DNA of 64,000 bases from contig NZ_CP080390.1 of NCBI RefSeq assembly GCF_030036535.1, positions 62,001-126,000 of the forward strand, given 5' to 3'. Every line of letters starts with the position of its first letter. Within the stretch, counting starts at the first letter, position 1. This document shows, one piece after another, positions 9,428-17,754 of this stretch. The translations under genes and the position numbers were made by a program. The DNA is from Agrobacterium cucumeris (GTDB lineage Bacteria; Pseudomonadota; Alphaproteobacteria; Rhizobiales; Rhizobiaceae). The notes below the pieces were generated by a model. The model did no database searches. It saw only the letters and a list, made by a program, of their open reading frames with translations, and had not been told where the DNA came from.

Positions 9428-9876
9428 TACGCAGTTCTAAACAAACCTACGGGATTAATACGCACGTGGCTCTATAATTTCGATTCATCTCGCCGCCGGA
9501 GATGATGTCGGCTATTTTCTCGTTGGTACAATAAGTTGCGAGCCACCGTGCGATTGTTTTTAATTTTCTATATAGTACTTTAACGTCTCTCTATGGCGAT
9601 TTGTAATGTTTGGAATATTATTGTCTGTTAAGGCGCCTTTGTAACAATATCAATGTAAAAGCATTATCAGTATTGTGTGAGATCTCTATAAATATCGAAA
9701 TGATTTGCCTATTTTCTGAAAATTGGCGGCAGAAATAATGCTGTAATAATTTATTTCAACACAAGTAAAATACATCGTGGCGTACGCTACACAACTCCTA
9801 ACAGGAGCATAGGGGCTACGCCGGAAAACATAGAAATCCTACCAAACTTATAGTTAAAGGTGGCCTGCAGGGGACC
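9428..9876. other. rolA-rolB convergent 3' spacer
   Basis: AT-rich, with several AATAAT/AATAAG-like motifs (for example AATAATTTATTTC around 9745) that could serve as plant polyadenylation signals for the two convergent genes. An imperfect direct repeat, CCTACGGG(G/A)TTAATACGCA, occurs at 9415 and 9446. No gene seen. Confidence 0.4.
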
Positions 9877-10665
9877 TCAAGTCGCCGAGGTTTCTTTCTT
9901 CAGATTTACTATAGCAGGCTTCATATCACCCTCTTCACGTTTCTGGTTGGGTCCCGAGAGCCGCAGGGTGAGGTCTGGCTCCGGTGACGGTACCGCCGGT
10001 CGTGGCATCACGCCAGCATTTTTGGTGAACTGTGTGATGCCGCAAGCAATGACGTCATAGGAGCGGTTTCCAGTGCCTTGCCGCACGAAGAAGGTGCAGG
10101 CTACCTCCCTGCCGTACACATTTGTCACTTTTAACTCCAGCAGGTGAATGAACAAGGTACTTGCAAAAATGGCGATAAAACCTTCCAGATCAGGTTCTTC
10201 CACGCGGCGGTGCGGCCAAGCAATGTTGTGAGCACGGACCATCTCCTGGAGGGCGAGGTCGCTACGATAGGGTTGCATCGTGGTCGCCAGCACGGCCTCT
10301 AATCCAAACGTGATGGATTTTTCCTCCAGTACTTTCTGCATCTTCTCGCGAGATAGATAGACAAATACATGTCGGTCGTTTTCTCTGGCCAAATCCGGTT
10401 GATCGACAAGCATGGGGGGATGATAACATACTTTGTTTTTTAGAAGATGGGCCAGTTGTTTAAGTATGACCACCGGCGGACGGTTTTCCTCCAAATCAAG
10501 CACGCCTTGGGCCCACCTTTTCTGGAAATCCATGAGAGTTTTGCTATAGACTTGGCTATAGATTAAAAATGCAAATTGGATCTCATTGAACAAGTTAAGC
10601 TGGTTCCAGGCTTTTGTGAGATCTCGTGGTTGAAAGCGTTGAAGGAATAGTAATCGAGGAGGCAT
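9877..10665 (-). CDS. rolB: RolB oncoprotein
   Basis: The ATG at 10665 (MPPRLLFLQRFQPRDLT) gives 262 residues, close to the 259 of pRiA4; 17 further in-frame codons upstream do not match the family. Strong landmarks are FQKRWAQGVLDLEEN, KNKVCYHPPM, QPDLARENDRHVFVYLSREK and the plast-family block MQPYRSDLALQEMVRAHN. The segment called the CX5R phosphatase motif in pRiA4 RolB reads CTFFVRQ here, so its second arginine is missing. RolB is the main inducer of hairy-root formation and acts in the plant cell. It is divergent from rolC across a 1.2-kb shared promoter region. Confidence 0.95.
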   Translation of the reverse strand: MPPRLLFLQRFQPRDLTKAWNQLNLFNEIQFAFLIYSQVYSKTLMDFQKRWAQGVLDLEENRPPVVILKQLAHLLKNKVCYHPPMLVDQPDLARENDRHVFVYLSREKMQKVLEEKSITFGLEAVLATTMQPYRSDLALQEMVRAHNIAWPHRRVEEPDLEGFIAIFASTLFIHLLELKVTNVYGREVACTFFVRQGTGNRSYDVIACGITQFTKNAGVMPRPAVPSPEPDLTLRLSGPNQKREEGDMKPAIVNLKKETSAT

Positions 10666-11841
10666 TGTGATGTGAGGTTGGGGATAACTGTGGAATAACG
10701 GCAAGTTCAGTGCCATTTAAAGTACGCCGCCGGCAAGTGGCATCAATCAGCCACAGTTTCCGGTCGGGAAAGCCAGAGGCAATCTGGCAATAATCACCAT
10801 CGCATCAAAATCGATGCTCGGACATGGCGGCCTTAAAACCTGGATCAAGCGAAAAATAATGCCTGCTTGATTGGTCACGAGGTCATAGTAGTGGGCTAGC
10901 ATTTTTGTCTTTTTTGTTTGGCTTTAGTGAAAGTGTATCTAAAAGATACCTGAAATGGGGAGGGGTGGGGTAGAGCTTAAAGTTTGCCGAATATTGGGTT
11001 TCGTGAAAGCTGCACGGGCAACTTGTTGATGGTTGCACTCTCGATGCTATTTATAATTAAGATGTAATTATTGCCGCTACGTGTAGTTATTGCCGATAAT
11101 ATCATAAATTCTATTGATGTATGTGGTATATTTTGAAATTGCATATGTCTGCTCATACAAATAATTTATTTCAATTACGCAATTACTCTTATGCCAATAA
11201 AATGTGGATTATATAGCAAGTGTAATCTTAAATACAATTTGGACCTATACGACTTAATATTGCCACGCCAGGCAACCAGTCCATTCGGATCTTGCTATAA
11301 GTGCCATACTGATACAAGTTTTAGATTTGAAGCCCATCAATCGTTTTAGAGCCCAAAAATCAAAATGGGCCGAAATAGCATTTATCTAAAAGAAGGAATC
11401 GTGGCTAGTTAAGTGCTTTGAATGAGATCCCATGGAAAAGCGACACCTGTGTGGTGCAGACAGGCCTAACGTGGTGCACAGGTTGAAAAAGTAGTGCCTT
11501 TTCGCAGCATAAATAAAGGTAGGCGCGTGCGACCATAATTAAAGGAAAAAGAAAGATGCTATTGACGATGTGACACCATTATTGGACAGCAGAACCTATT
11601 CCCACTCGTGCTTTTGCAAAGATGCAAAACCCTTAAAGGCCATTTTAAGTACAGACACGTGCCGGTCTATAATTATTTTACAAATGTGAGACGTGGAACA
11701 TCGATAGTCGTATAATTTATGAATATTGGGTTTTGCAGCTATACCTAACTGATATTCAACTCATATAAGCAAAAGCATCTATAAAGGGAATGGTGCTTCC
11801 AGTTCTGGGTGCACGCCACTATTGTTTCCTACTTTGCTAAC
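10666..11841. promoter_or_regulatory. Bidirectional rolB/rolC promoter region
   Basis: About 1.2 kb of AT-rich DNA between divergent plant-expressed genes, with no credible ORF. An ACTTTA Dof-type element is present on the minus strand at 10719-10724, overlapping a TATA-like TTTAAAT. On the rolC side CTATAAAGG around 11780 is the best TATA box, about 60 bases before the rolC ATG. Confidence 0.55.
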
Positions 11842-12384
11842 ATGGCGGAATTTGACCTATGTGCTCTCTTTTCCAGTCTTAAGGTAGGCGACGTATCGTC
11901 CAGCGATGAGCTAAAGAAACACATCCAGAGCGCCTCAAAGGAGCGGACCCCCCTGACGGAGCCGGGTGAGGGCCAGTCGATGGATGTTGACGAAGAGGGC
12001 GGTCGCCAAGACCCTGGGATACTGTACCTCTACGTCGATTGCCCGACGATGATGCGATGCTTTTATGGAGGGTCTTTGCCCTACAATTCCACGCACGGCG
12101 CGCTCATCACCAATCTTCCACCATACCAGAAAGATGTAAGTCTCGGTGAGGTGTGCAGGGGGCTTAGGCAGGCATCAGGATTCTTTGGATACGAGGATGT
12201 TATCCGGAGCGCCTACTTCGCCGCACTTTCTGTCCCCGGGTACTTCGTCAAGCTGGATGGGCAGATGGAACTAACTTCAACAAAGGGAAAGTCTCTGACC
12301 TTCGACCTTTATGCCAGCAACCAGCTCAGGCTCGAACCTGGTGCGTTGGTGAGGCATGGCGAATGCAAATTTGGAATGGAGTGA
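11842..12384 (+). CDS. rolC: RolC oncoprotein
   Basis: The ATG at 11842 ([10 protein letters not shown]) gives 180 residues, exactly the family length; 11 in-frame codons upstream are leader. Landmarks are [32 protein letters not shown], the plast block [21 protein letters not shown] and the C-terminal [12 protein letters not shown]. RolC causes dwarfing and promotes rooting; a cytokinin-glucosidase activity was once proposed but is disputed. It acts in the plant cytoplasm. A TATA box lies near 11780 and AATAAA near 12453. Confidence 0.95.
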   Translation: MAEFDLCALFSSLKVGDVSSSDELKKHIQSASKERTPLTEPGEGQSMDVDEEGGRQDPGILYLYVDCPTMMRCFYGGSLPYNSTHGALITNLPPYQKDVSLGEVCRGLRQASGFFGYEDVIRSAYFAALSVPGYFVKLDGQMELTSTKGKSLTFDLYASNQLRLEPGALVRHGECKFGME

Positions 12385-13079
12385 TGGCAGTAGCTGTTCT
12401 GACGGTGCCCAGAGGCTGGAGGTGGTACCTGTTTCACGCTAGAAATATAAATGTAATAAACTCATGGATCTGGTTGATGTAACCTGCGCCATGGATGCAC
12501 TTGTTCTTTTTTGGTTCCGATGGATGGGTTGTTTGCTTGAAATGAAACCTGCCTGTTCGAAATTTGGTTATCACTTTTTCCATTTATGTTTTTAATTATT
12601 TGTGTATTAAAGAAAATAGTTCACATAGCCGCAATATATGACCGAAGCTGGCCCGCAATGCCGCAATAGATGATTAATTTGTCAAACTTAGCTATCAATA
12701 TCTCGATAGAAGTGCCCACATGTTTAAACTAGGCAAACTCGTTCTCCTTGAAAACTGATAATAAAGACAAGAAAATTAGCCCACTCTAAAAAGTCACATA
12801 GCAAATTCAACATAAAGAAACCAGAAGTCAGAGGAAAGACTTTTAATCCTTGATTATTTGAACGAAATAGCCGCAATACGCCAAAGTGTCGCCTTCATGA
12901 TTGTTCAATAATTTCTGTAGCAAATGGAAAACGTTTTACAAACAATGTGGCCTTGGAGTAATAATCGGAAGAAAAGTTCATAAGTCAGATAATTTGCGTT
13001 GCTGACACTAGTGACCAAGCACCTTTAAATACCTCTGCTTCCCATGCATTTTTCCAAGTTAACCTAAAGTGGCAGTTGA
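12385..13079. other. rolC-ORF13 intergenic region
   Basis: The AATAAA at 12453-12458 is a likely rolC polyadenylation signal. TTTAAATACC around 13025 is a TATA-like element about 55 bases before ORF13. Otherwise AT-rich and without supported genes. Confidence 0.4.
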
Positions 13080-13676
13080 ATGGCTCGTTATTTCGGTGGT
13101 AGCTCTCAACGGCTTCATGTCGATGATTTTCGTTTGATCAAGGAGCCCACTCGACTGAAGGCTCAGCTTGTTAATGTGGTGGAAACCTACAAGGCTGCAC
13201 AAACAGAGACGTTAAAGTACTATATACCATCTGCAACTGAGCGTGTGGCTCATATGGAGGCAGTCCATGTCAACAATGCAGAAATGGGGCTGCATCCGGC
13301 CGGGTTCAAGTATCCTCTGTCCTTCGTCTTTACCTCCCTGGCCGTGGCTAAAGCCTGCAAGGAGAACAAGCATCTCGTGTGCGAGGAGCATTTGGAGGGA
13401 GATCTGATATCGTGCGTCGTTCCTCCCTATCAGACAAATGTCTCACTCGCTGCTTTAAGGGAGATCCACAATTCCATTTCGGGAGGAGGGTACCGGAATC
13501 CAACAGACATGGATTATTTTGTGGCGATCTTGCCAGATGAAAATTTCGACTATCAGAGCTGTGAAATTGTCACCAAAAATGGCGGCGAAGGCCTTTGCAA
13601 GATTTATAGCAGACAACTGGAGGGGCCCTTAGCTTATGAGGCCATACTGGCAATTGGCAAGGTCCTGTTGGAATAG
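13080..13676 (+). CDS. T-DNA ORF13 protein with LxCxE motif
   Basis: 198 residues from the ATG at 13080. The plast-family block VPPYQTNVSLAALREIHNS and a final AYEAILAIGKVLLE are typical of ORF13. An LVCEE sequence at residues 99-103 fits LxCxE, the retinoblastoma-binding motif described for ORF13, consistent with its reported ability to promote plant cell division and disturb leaf development. It has its own TATA-like element upstream. Confident by length, motif and position between rolC and ORF14. Confidence 0.9.
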   Translation: MARYFGGSSQRLHVDDFRLIKEPTRLKAQLVNVVETYKAAQTETLKYYIPSATERVAHMEAVHVNNAEMGLHPAGFKYPLSFVFTSLAVAKACKENKHLVCEEHLEGDLISCVVPPYQTNVSLAALREIHNSISGGGYRNPTDMDYFVAILPDENFDYQSCEIVTKNGGEGLCKIYSRQLEGPLAYEAILAIGKVLLE

Positions 13677-14140
13677 GCAGTGCACCGCTGATCCAACGGG
13701 AGTTTCGATTATATTTCGTATTATCTTACATGACTTAAGATCATGCATGTTTCGCTTGTTCTCCCGTGTGTCGGTTACGTTATTGTGTTAAAATAACGGG
13801 ATGATGATATCAAGTGCTATTGTAAAATATGTTATATTTTGAATATCTATAATATAAGCGCTGTGTGCGCTCGATGGGTAGTTAAATGATCATGATATAT
13901 ATTTTTGGGTAATCAATCGCATTGCAGTGCCGTGTGCTTATTGAAGTAATATAGTGTTAAAATTATTTATTTAATATCTGATAACATATCAAAGGGTACA
14001 ACGTGATAACAAAGACGGTGGATACAGCGTTTATTGGGATATCCGCTGGCCAGTTATACGTAAATAATACAGACAGAGTTTGAGAGAGCACGCAGATTGT
14101 AGCCAAGTTGAGTGACTTGCCGGTAGCACCGAAGCTAAGC
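13677..14140. other. ORF13 3' region
   Basis: AT-rich to about 14000, with candidate polyadenylation motifs, then a more GC-rich part that runs into ORF13a. No further gene supported; an 88-codon minus frame (14031-14297) overlaps ORF13a in another frame. Confidence 0.35.
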
Positions 14141-14437
14141 TCAGGTGTTCCAAATTGACTGGCGTCGAGGTGACGAGCACGACGACCTTGCCGGACAATG
14201 CGGTCGCAGGGGGCTCAAGGCGGGTGGCTTGTAACGGACCTTGTGCTTCTTGTTGTAGCTTTCGTTGAGCATAACCATTGGGAAGGTTGCTGAACAACGG
14301 TAGCGCACCTTTTTCAAGCGAGGGTGGCAGAAGAACATATTTGCCCGTCGGCAGACGGCGGTGAGCATGACAGCTGCTAAGGGAGTTACTGGAATCGCGT
14401 GAGCGGTGAGCATGCCGTCCTGACTATCGGCGCCCAA
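14141..14437 (-). CDS. T-DNA ORF13a, small SPXX-motif protein
   Basis: 98 codons on the strand opposite ORF13 and ORF14, the place where ORF13a is described in Ri plasmids. The C-terminal half is basic and carries SPLR and SPRR, with TPLA nearer the start: S/TPXX motifs of the kind noted for ORF13a and found in DNA-binding regulatory proteins. No other domain is seen. An overlapping 88-codon frame at 14031-14297 is an alternative. Its role in the plant is unknown. Confidence 0.45.
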   Translation of the reverse strand: MGADSQDGMLTAHAIPVTPLAAVMLTAVCRRANMFFCHPRLKKVRYRCSATFPMVMLNESYNKKHKVRYKPPALSPLRPHCPARSSCSSPRRQSIWNT

Positions 14438-15022
14438 TCAACAGGACATCCTCAACATGTTTTCCAATTCCTTGAAACCTATCTTTATAGCATTGATCTC
14501 CAACCGATCTCGATTGAGGCCAAATTTAATATTCAAAAGAGAGTTTAGTGGAAATGGAATATAATCCCGTGGCGGAAGAAGAGCCTTCAAAAATGGCAGT
14601 CCACTAGGACAGTCAATAATATCCAAAAAGCATTGAAATTGGGTTGGGCACGAGAGGCTGACGCGGATGCCACTCGATTGCTAATGGAGTGGTTCCTTTT
14701 CTAGCATATCGAATCCATCGCTTCACTATATCCTTACCTGATTGGCTGAGCTGCGAGACCACCAATAACTTCCACTAATATCGAAAGTGTGGCTGCTTTG
14801 ATTATGATGCTTTGTGAGAGGTTCTCTCCCCAATAAAGTCAAGTTGACAGATTCGGATACGCCCGGTTGAGATTTTATTTCATTTTTTATCTATTTCGCA
14901 TCTCGAAAAGTTCACAGAAATCAACAAGGAGGAGGCCAGGTGTTTAAATAGGTTCCAGCTGCTCTAAAGTGATCAGAAGAGAATTTACAGCTGGAGGCAC
15001 AAAGCACTAATCCTGCTAAAGC
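14438..15022. other. ORF13a-ORF14 intergenic region
   Basis: No supported gene; a 62-codon minus frame has no resemblance to any family. GTTTAAATAGG around 14941 is a TATA-like element about 80 bases before ORF14. Confidence 0.35.
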
Positions 15023-15589
15023 ATGAGCATGGCAGATGAGTTGGAGCGTCAATTGGAAGGCATTTCTCTCGTTACAGTCCTGGGTCCGGATGTGAGGGCC
15101 GAGCTTGAGGCGGCGCTACGGGACTACCGCGATGATCTCGACTTCTGGAAAAGCAACGGTTACGCGGTGGCGGATCTCGATCAATCTGTGACGGTCGACA
15201 AGCTTCTTTTTATGTATATGGATGAACCAATAGCAGACTTGTGTGTAAAGAATCGCATCCTCGTTTGCAACAGCAATTCAGTCGCGAAAATTACTTCGCT
15301 TCCACCATACCTGCCTGGGGTTACAAGGGCCGAGGCGTTTGAGAAACTTAACTCCATTGTTTGTGGAGGTCCTGCATCTGGATCTCTTCAATCTGCTTGT
15401 TGCGACTATTTCGTGGCGTTCCTCCCCAGCAATTGTTTTGAGAAGACCGGTGAGATATCGGTGCGCACAGTGGACGGCGAGTGTGGCCCCTTCGATGTCT
15501 TTACCCGGCAGCGTCAGCCAGAGGATCAGAGCGATATGTTTTTTAAGTATGAAGAGATTGTATGTGCTGGAAAGAGTCTATTTTTTTGA
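15023..15589 (+). CDS. T-DNA ORF14 protein (plast family)
   Basis: 188 residues from the ATG at 15023, with a second ATG two codons on. It contains the plast block LPPYLPGVTRAEAFEKLNS and the C-terminal pattern FKYEEIVCAGKSLFF, paralogous to the end of ORF13 (AYEAILAIGKVLL). ORF14 is a standard gene between ORF13 and the opine synthase in these T-DNAs. It is reported to strengthen root induction together with the rol genes; biochemical function unknown. Confidence 0.85.
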   Translation: MSMADELERQLEGISLVTVLGPDVRAELEAALRDYRDDLDFWKSNGYAVADLDQSVTVDKLLFMYMDEPIADLCVKNRILVCNSNSVAKITSLPPYLPGVTRAEAFEKLNSIVCGGPASGSLQSACCDYFVAFLPSNCFEKTGEISVRTVDGECGPFDVFTRQRQPEDQSDMFFKYEEIVCAGKSLFF

Positions 15590-15898
15590 AACTAGTGTGT
15601 TTTATCTGTGTAACATGTTATGGAGTCTGATCGTATGATGTAATAGCTAAATTTGGTATTAATAATGATTGATCGTTATATAAGAATTGTTATTAACATA
15701 ATTAAGTTTAGAGTAAAGCAAGAGGGAAATAAATTAAAACACTTTATTCAGTTACAAACAATTATGAAAATACAAACATAATACAAACATAATACAAACG
15801 TCGCAGGAGAAAGATGACACCGTAGGATATTTATGAGCCAAGGATAGACTTGCCAGAAGGCGAGATCGTCCTCATAGCTTAGTCGCCTTGGGCGGGCC
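15590..15898. other. Convergent 3' region of ORF14 and the opine synthase
   Basis: Holds AATAAA-type signals on both strands (GGAAATAAATT near 15725 for ORF14; CTTTATT near 15742, which is AATAAAG on the minus strand for the synthase). A short direct repeat, AATACAAACAT, occurs at about 15768-15800. Confidence 0.5.
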
Positions 15899-16861
15899 CT
15901 AACTGGTGGGCTCCATCTTGAGAAAAAACAGCTCCTTAGTCAGGAAGGTGGCTTCCAGAACAGCGCGACCAACCTTATAGATATCGTCGGCATACTCCGG
16001 CAGGATCTCACCGAGAACCGGTGTCGCAATATCTTCGGTGACTTCACCATACTGGACGATGACCTTGTTGCCGGTGCCCTGGGAATAGCGGATACGGCCG
16101 ACCGGAGCATCGCACTGCCGTTCCTTGACGTTAACCTTTGCGGTGCTCACGACAGGCGCCCACGCGTACATGGATTCACCGCTGACAACGGCATGGTCCT
16201 GAACAACCGTGAAGGGCAGAGCTTGAATAAGGTCGTTGCAGAGTTCGGGGTTTTCCTTCGTCGCGAGATAGGCAATGACGCTGATGCCCAGCGGCTCCCA
16301 GGTAAGCCGTACCTTTTGACCGTCGCGGATCTGAACACGCCGAGAGGGATCGGCCAGGGCCGCGATGGAACCTTCCGGGGTCTCGTAAGTGAGATGTTTT
16401 CCGATGCTCCAAGGGAAGTAATGGAATGACCAGGCGGCCAAACGGTTGAGGTAACCCAGGAACGCCTTGACGGCCTCAACCGCCTCGTCGCGGCTACCAG
16501 CCGTCGGAAGATATTTGGTGATCGCTTCGGCAAAAGCGCCCATTTCCTGCAAGCCGCTGTAGCGCAGATAGTTGCTGTATGCGTAGTCAAAGCGGTGCAC
16601 GAGTGCGCAGCACTGCTCGAGGGTAAATCGCTCATCCTGGAACGTCAGCAGCAACGGATACCACGTGTACATCGACTGGTCGCGCAGCATGCCGTTCACG
16701 AAGTCGAGGTTCGTGAAGTATTGGTTGTTTGTCCCGACCGCGAAGGTGCCGGTCCGGATATCATGAAGCTCCTTCGGCTCGATATGGAGGATTGCCTTTG
16801 TTGAAAGCGTGATCTCTGCAACGAGCTGTCGGAGGTCGGGAGCGACTTGCCTGCAGGCCAT
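15899..16861 (-). CDS. mis: Mikimopine/cucumopine synthase (T-DNA copy)
   Basis: 320 residues. An N-terminal helical-bundle region (about 30-150: EPKELHDIRTGTFAVG, FVNGMLRDQSMYTWYPLL, AWSFHYFPWSIG) is followed by a cyclophilin-like DUF3830-type domain (about 170-310: VVSGESMYAWAPVVST, RIRYSQGTGNK, PVLGEILPEY). The enzyme joins L-histidine and 2-oxoglutarate into an imidazole opine in plant cells. Its GC-rich bacterial codon use contrasts with the AT-rich rol genes. Bases 15953-16781 appear identical to 33010-33838, but the first 26 and last 13 or so residues differ. It has a plant TATA box (ACTATAAGTA, minus strand, 16936-16945) and AATAAAG downstream. Mikimopine and cucumopine are stereoisomers that sequence alone does not separate. 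Confidence 0.9.
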   Translation of the reverse strand: MACRQVAPDLRQLVAEITLSTKAILHIEPKELHDIRTGTFAVGTNNQYFTNLDFVNGMLRDQSMYTWYPLLLTFQDERFTLEQCCALVHRFDYAYSNYLRYSGLQEMGAFAEAITKYLPTAGSRDEAVEAVKAFLGYLNRLAAWSFHYFPWSIGKHLTYETPEGSIAALADPSRRVQIRDGQKVRLTWEPLGISVIAYLATKENPELCNDLIQALPFTVVQDHAVVSGESMYAWAPVVSTAKVNVKERQCDAPVGRIRYSQGTGNKVIVQYGEVTEDIATPVLGEILPEYADDIYKVGRAVLEATFLTKELFFLKMEPTS

Positions 16862-17098
16862 GTGTTATGAACAAGAAGGTGGAAGCAAATAGATGATGTT
16901 AGGAAAGGGTGGGATTGCAGGGTGGGCAGGCACGATACTTATAGTGGAAAAAGGTATGGAGCAATTTCGCCGAAATCTGGGTGGGCCTTCTAAATATTGG
17001 GCGGGCCGCCCACGTAACTATAATTGCAGGGGCCCACCAGGTTAATTGCGTGGCCGCGTTGATTGGGTGATATTATTACCTAACATGAGATTGTTATT

Positions 17099-17123
17099 TG
17101 ACAGGATATATCCCCTTGTCTAG
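17099..17123 (+). other. T-DNA right border repeat (25 bp)
   Basis: Starts TGACAGGATATATCCCC and ends TTGTCTAG, matching the border core TGACAGGATATAT; the GTCTAG end departs from the common GTAAAC end, as other Ri right borders also do. Same orientation as the left border, so the T-DNA is 2140-17123, about 15 kb. Its last two bases are the first two of the adjoining 8-bp repeat array. Confidence 0.95.
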
Positions 17124-17233
17124 TTCGTCAGTTCGTCAGTTCGTCAGTTCGTCAGTTCGTCAGTTCGTCAGTTCGTCAGTTCGTCAGTTCGTCAGTTCGT
17201 CAGTTCGTCAGTTCGTCAGTTCGTCAGTTCGTC
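17122..17233 (+). repeat. T-DNA transfer stimulator: 14 tandem AGTTCGTC units
   Basis: Fourteen perfect head-to-tail 8-bp units, then one decayed unit AGTTCATT at 17234-17241. The array lies directly outside the right border, the position of overdrive in Ti plasmids. An 8-bp repeat stimulator (TSS) of this kind is known next to Ri right borders. It probably helps VirC-dependent T-strand initiation. Open frames across it are artefacts of the repeat. Confidence 0.9.
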
Positions 17234-17360
17234 AGTTCATTAACATTGCTCCGCGCTTGCCTGATTTGAGAGGTTGTCTCTGCACGGGTCTGCAGCGACA
17301 TATGGCTACGAGGACCTACCTTGCCGATGAGCCGTATCCATCCGGCGTAGGCCGCGGGGT

Positions 17361-17702
17361 TTATGATCTCGGCTCGTCTGCCATGATGCGTTCGATCCTT
17401 TCGGGATCACATTGCTCATCGACGCGGAATTGCCGGACACCGCCCTCGCAGGTGCGGATACCGGCGAGGAATTCCTTTAAGCTCTCGATGCCCCGGTCGG
17501 TGAAGGTCGTGACGCCCTCTTGGCTGCCGTCATGGGCATGGATCATCTCGCCGTAATCGATATTGTCTGAGTTGCTGGCGATTTCCTGGAGGAGTTCGAG
17601 GTTCTCGCCGATCAGCGAAGCAACATAATCGATCGTGTAGACATGCGTCGGGCGCGCTGACCTTGCCCCGTTGTGAGCCGCTAAGCGCATTGTCCTCACC
17701 AC
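17361..17702 (-). CDS. Conserved small hypothetical protein
   Basis: 113 residues from 17702; an ATG six codons in (MRLAAHNGARS) is also possible. The part from HVYTIDYVASLIGENLELLQ to DEQCDPERIERIMADEP looks like a compact, acidic, conserved rhizobial protein with no membrane segment and no recognised domain. Codon use is bacterial. It lies just outside the right border and points toward it. I cannot assign a function. Confidence 0.6.
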   Translation of the reverse strand: MVRTMRLAAHNGARSARPTHVYTIDYVASLIGENLELLQEIASNSDNIDYGEMIHAHDGSQEGVTTFTDRGIESLKEFLAGIRTCEGGVRQFRVDEQCDPERIERIMADEPRS

Positions 17703-17754
17703 CAGCTCATGTGCTGTAACGCGCGAAGCTGTCGCAGGCTGTACCCTCTATAAG

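Noticed and set aside
14031..14297. 88-codon minus frame as ORF13a
   Set aside because: The overlapping 98-codon frame carries the SPXX motifs expected for ORF13a; this one does not.
17122..17233. CRISPR-like look of the repeat array
   Set aside because: Units are contiguous 8-mers with no spacers and no cas genes nearby.
17098..17556. 152-codon frame with SVRQF repeats
   Set aside because: It is simply the translation of the 8-bp border repeat array and has no start signal.
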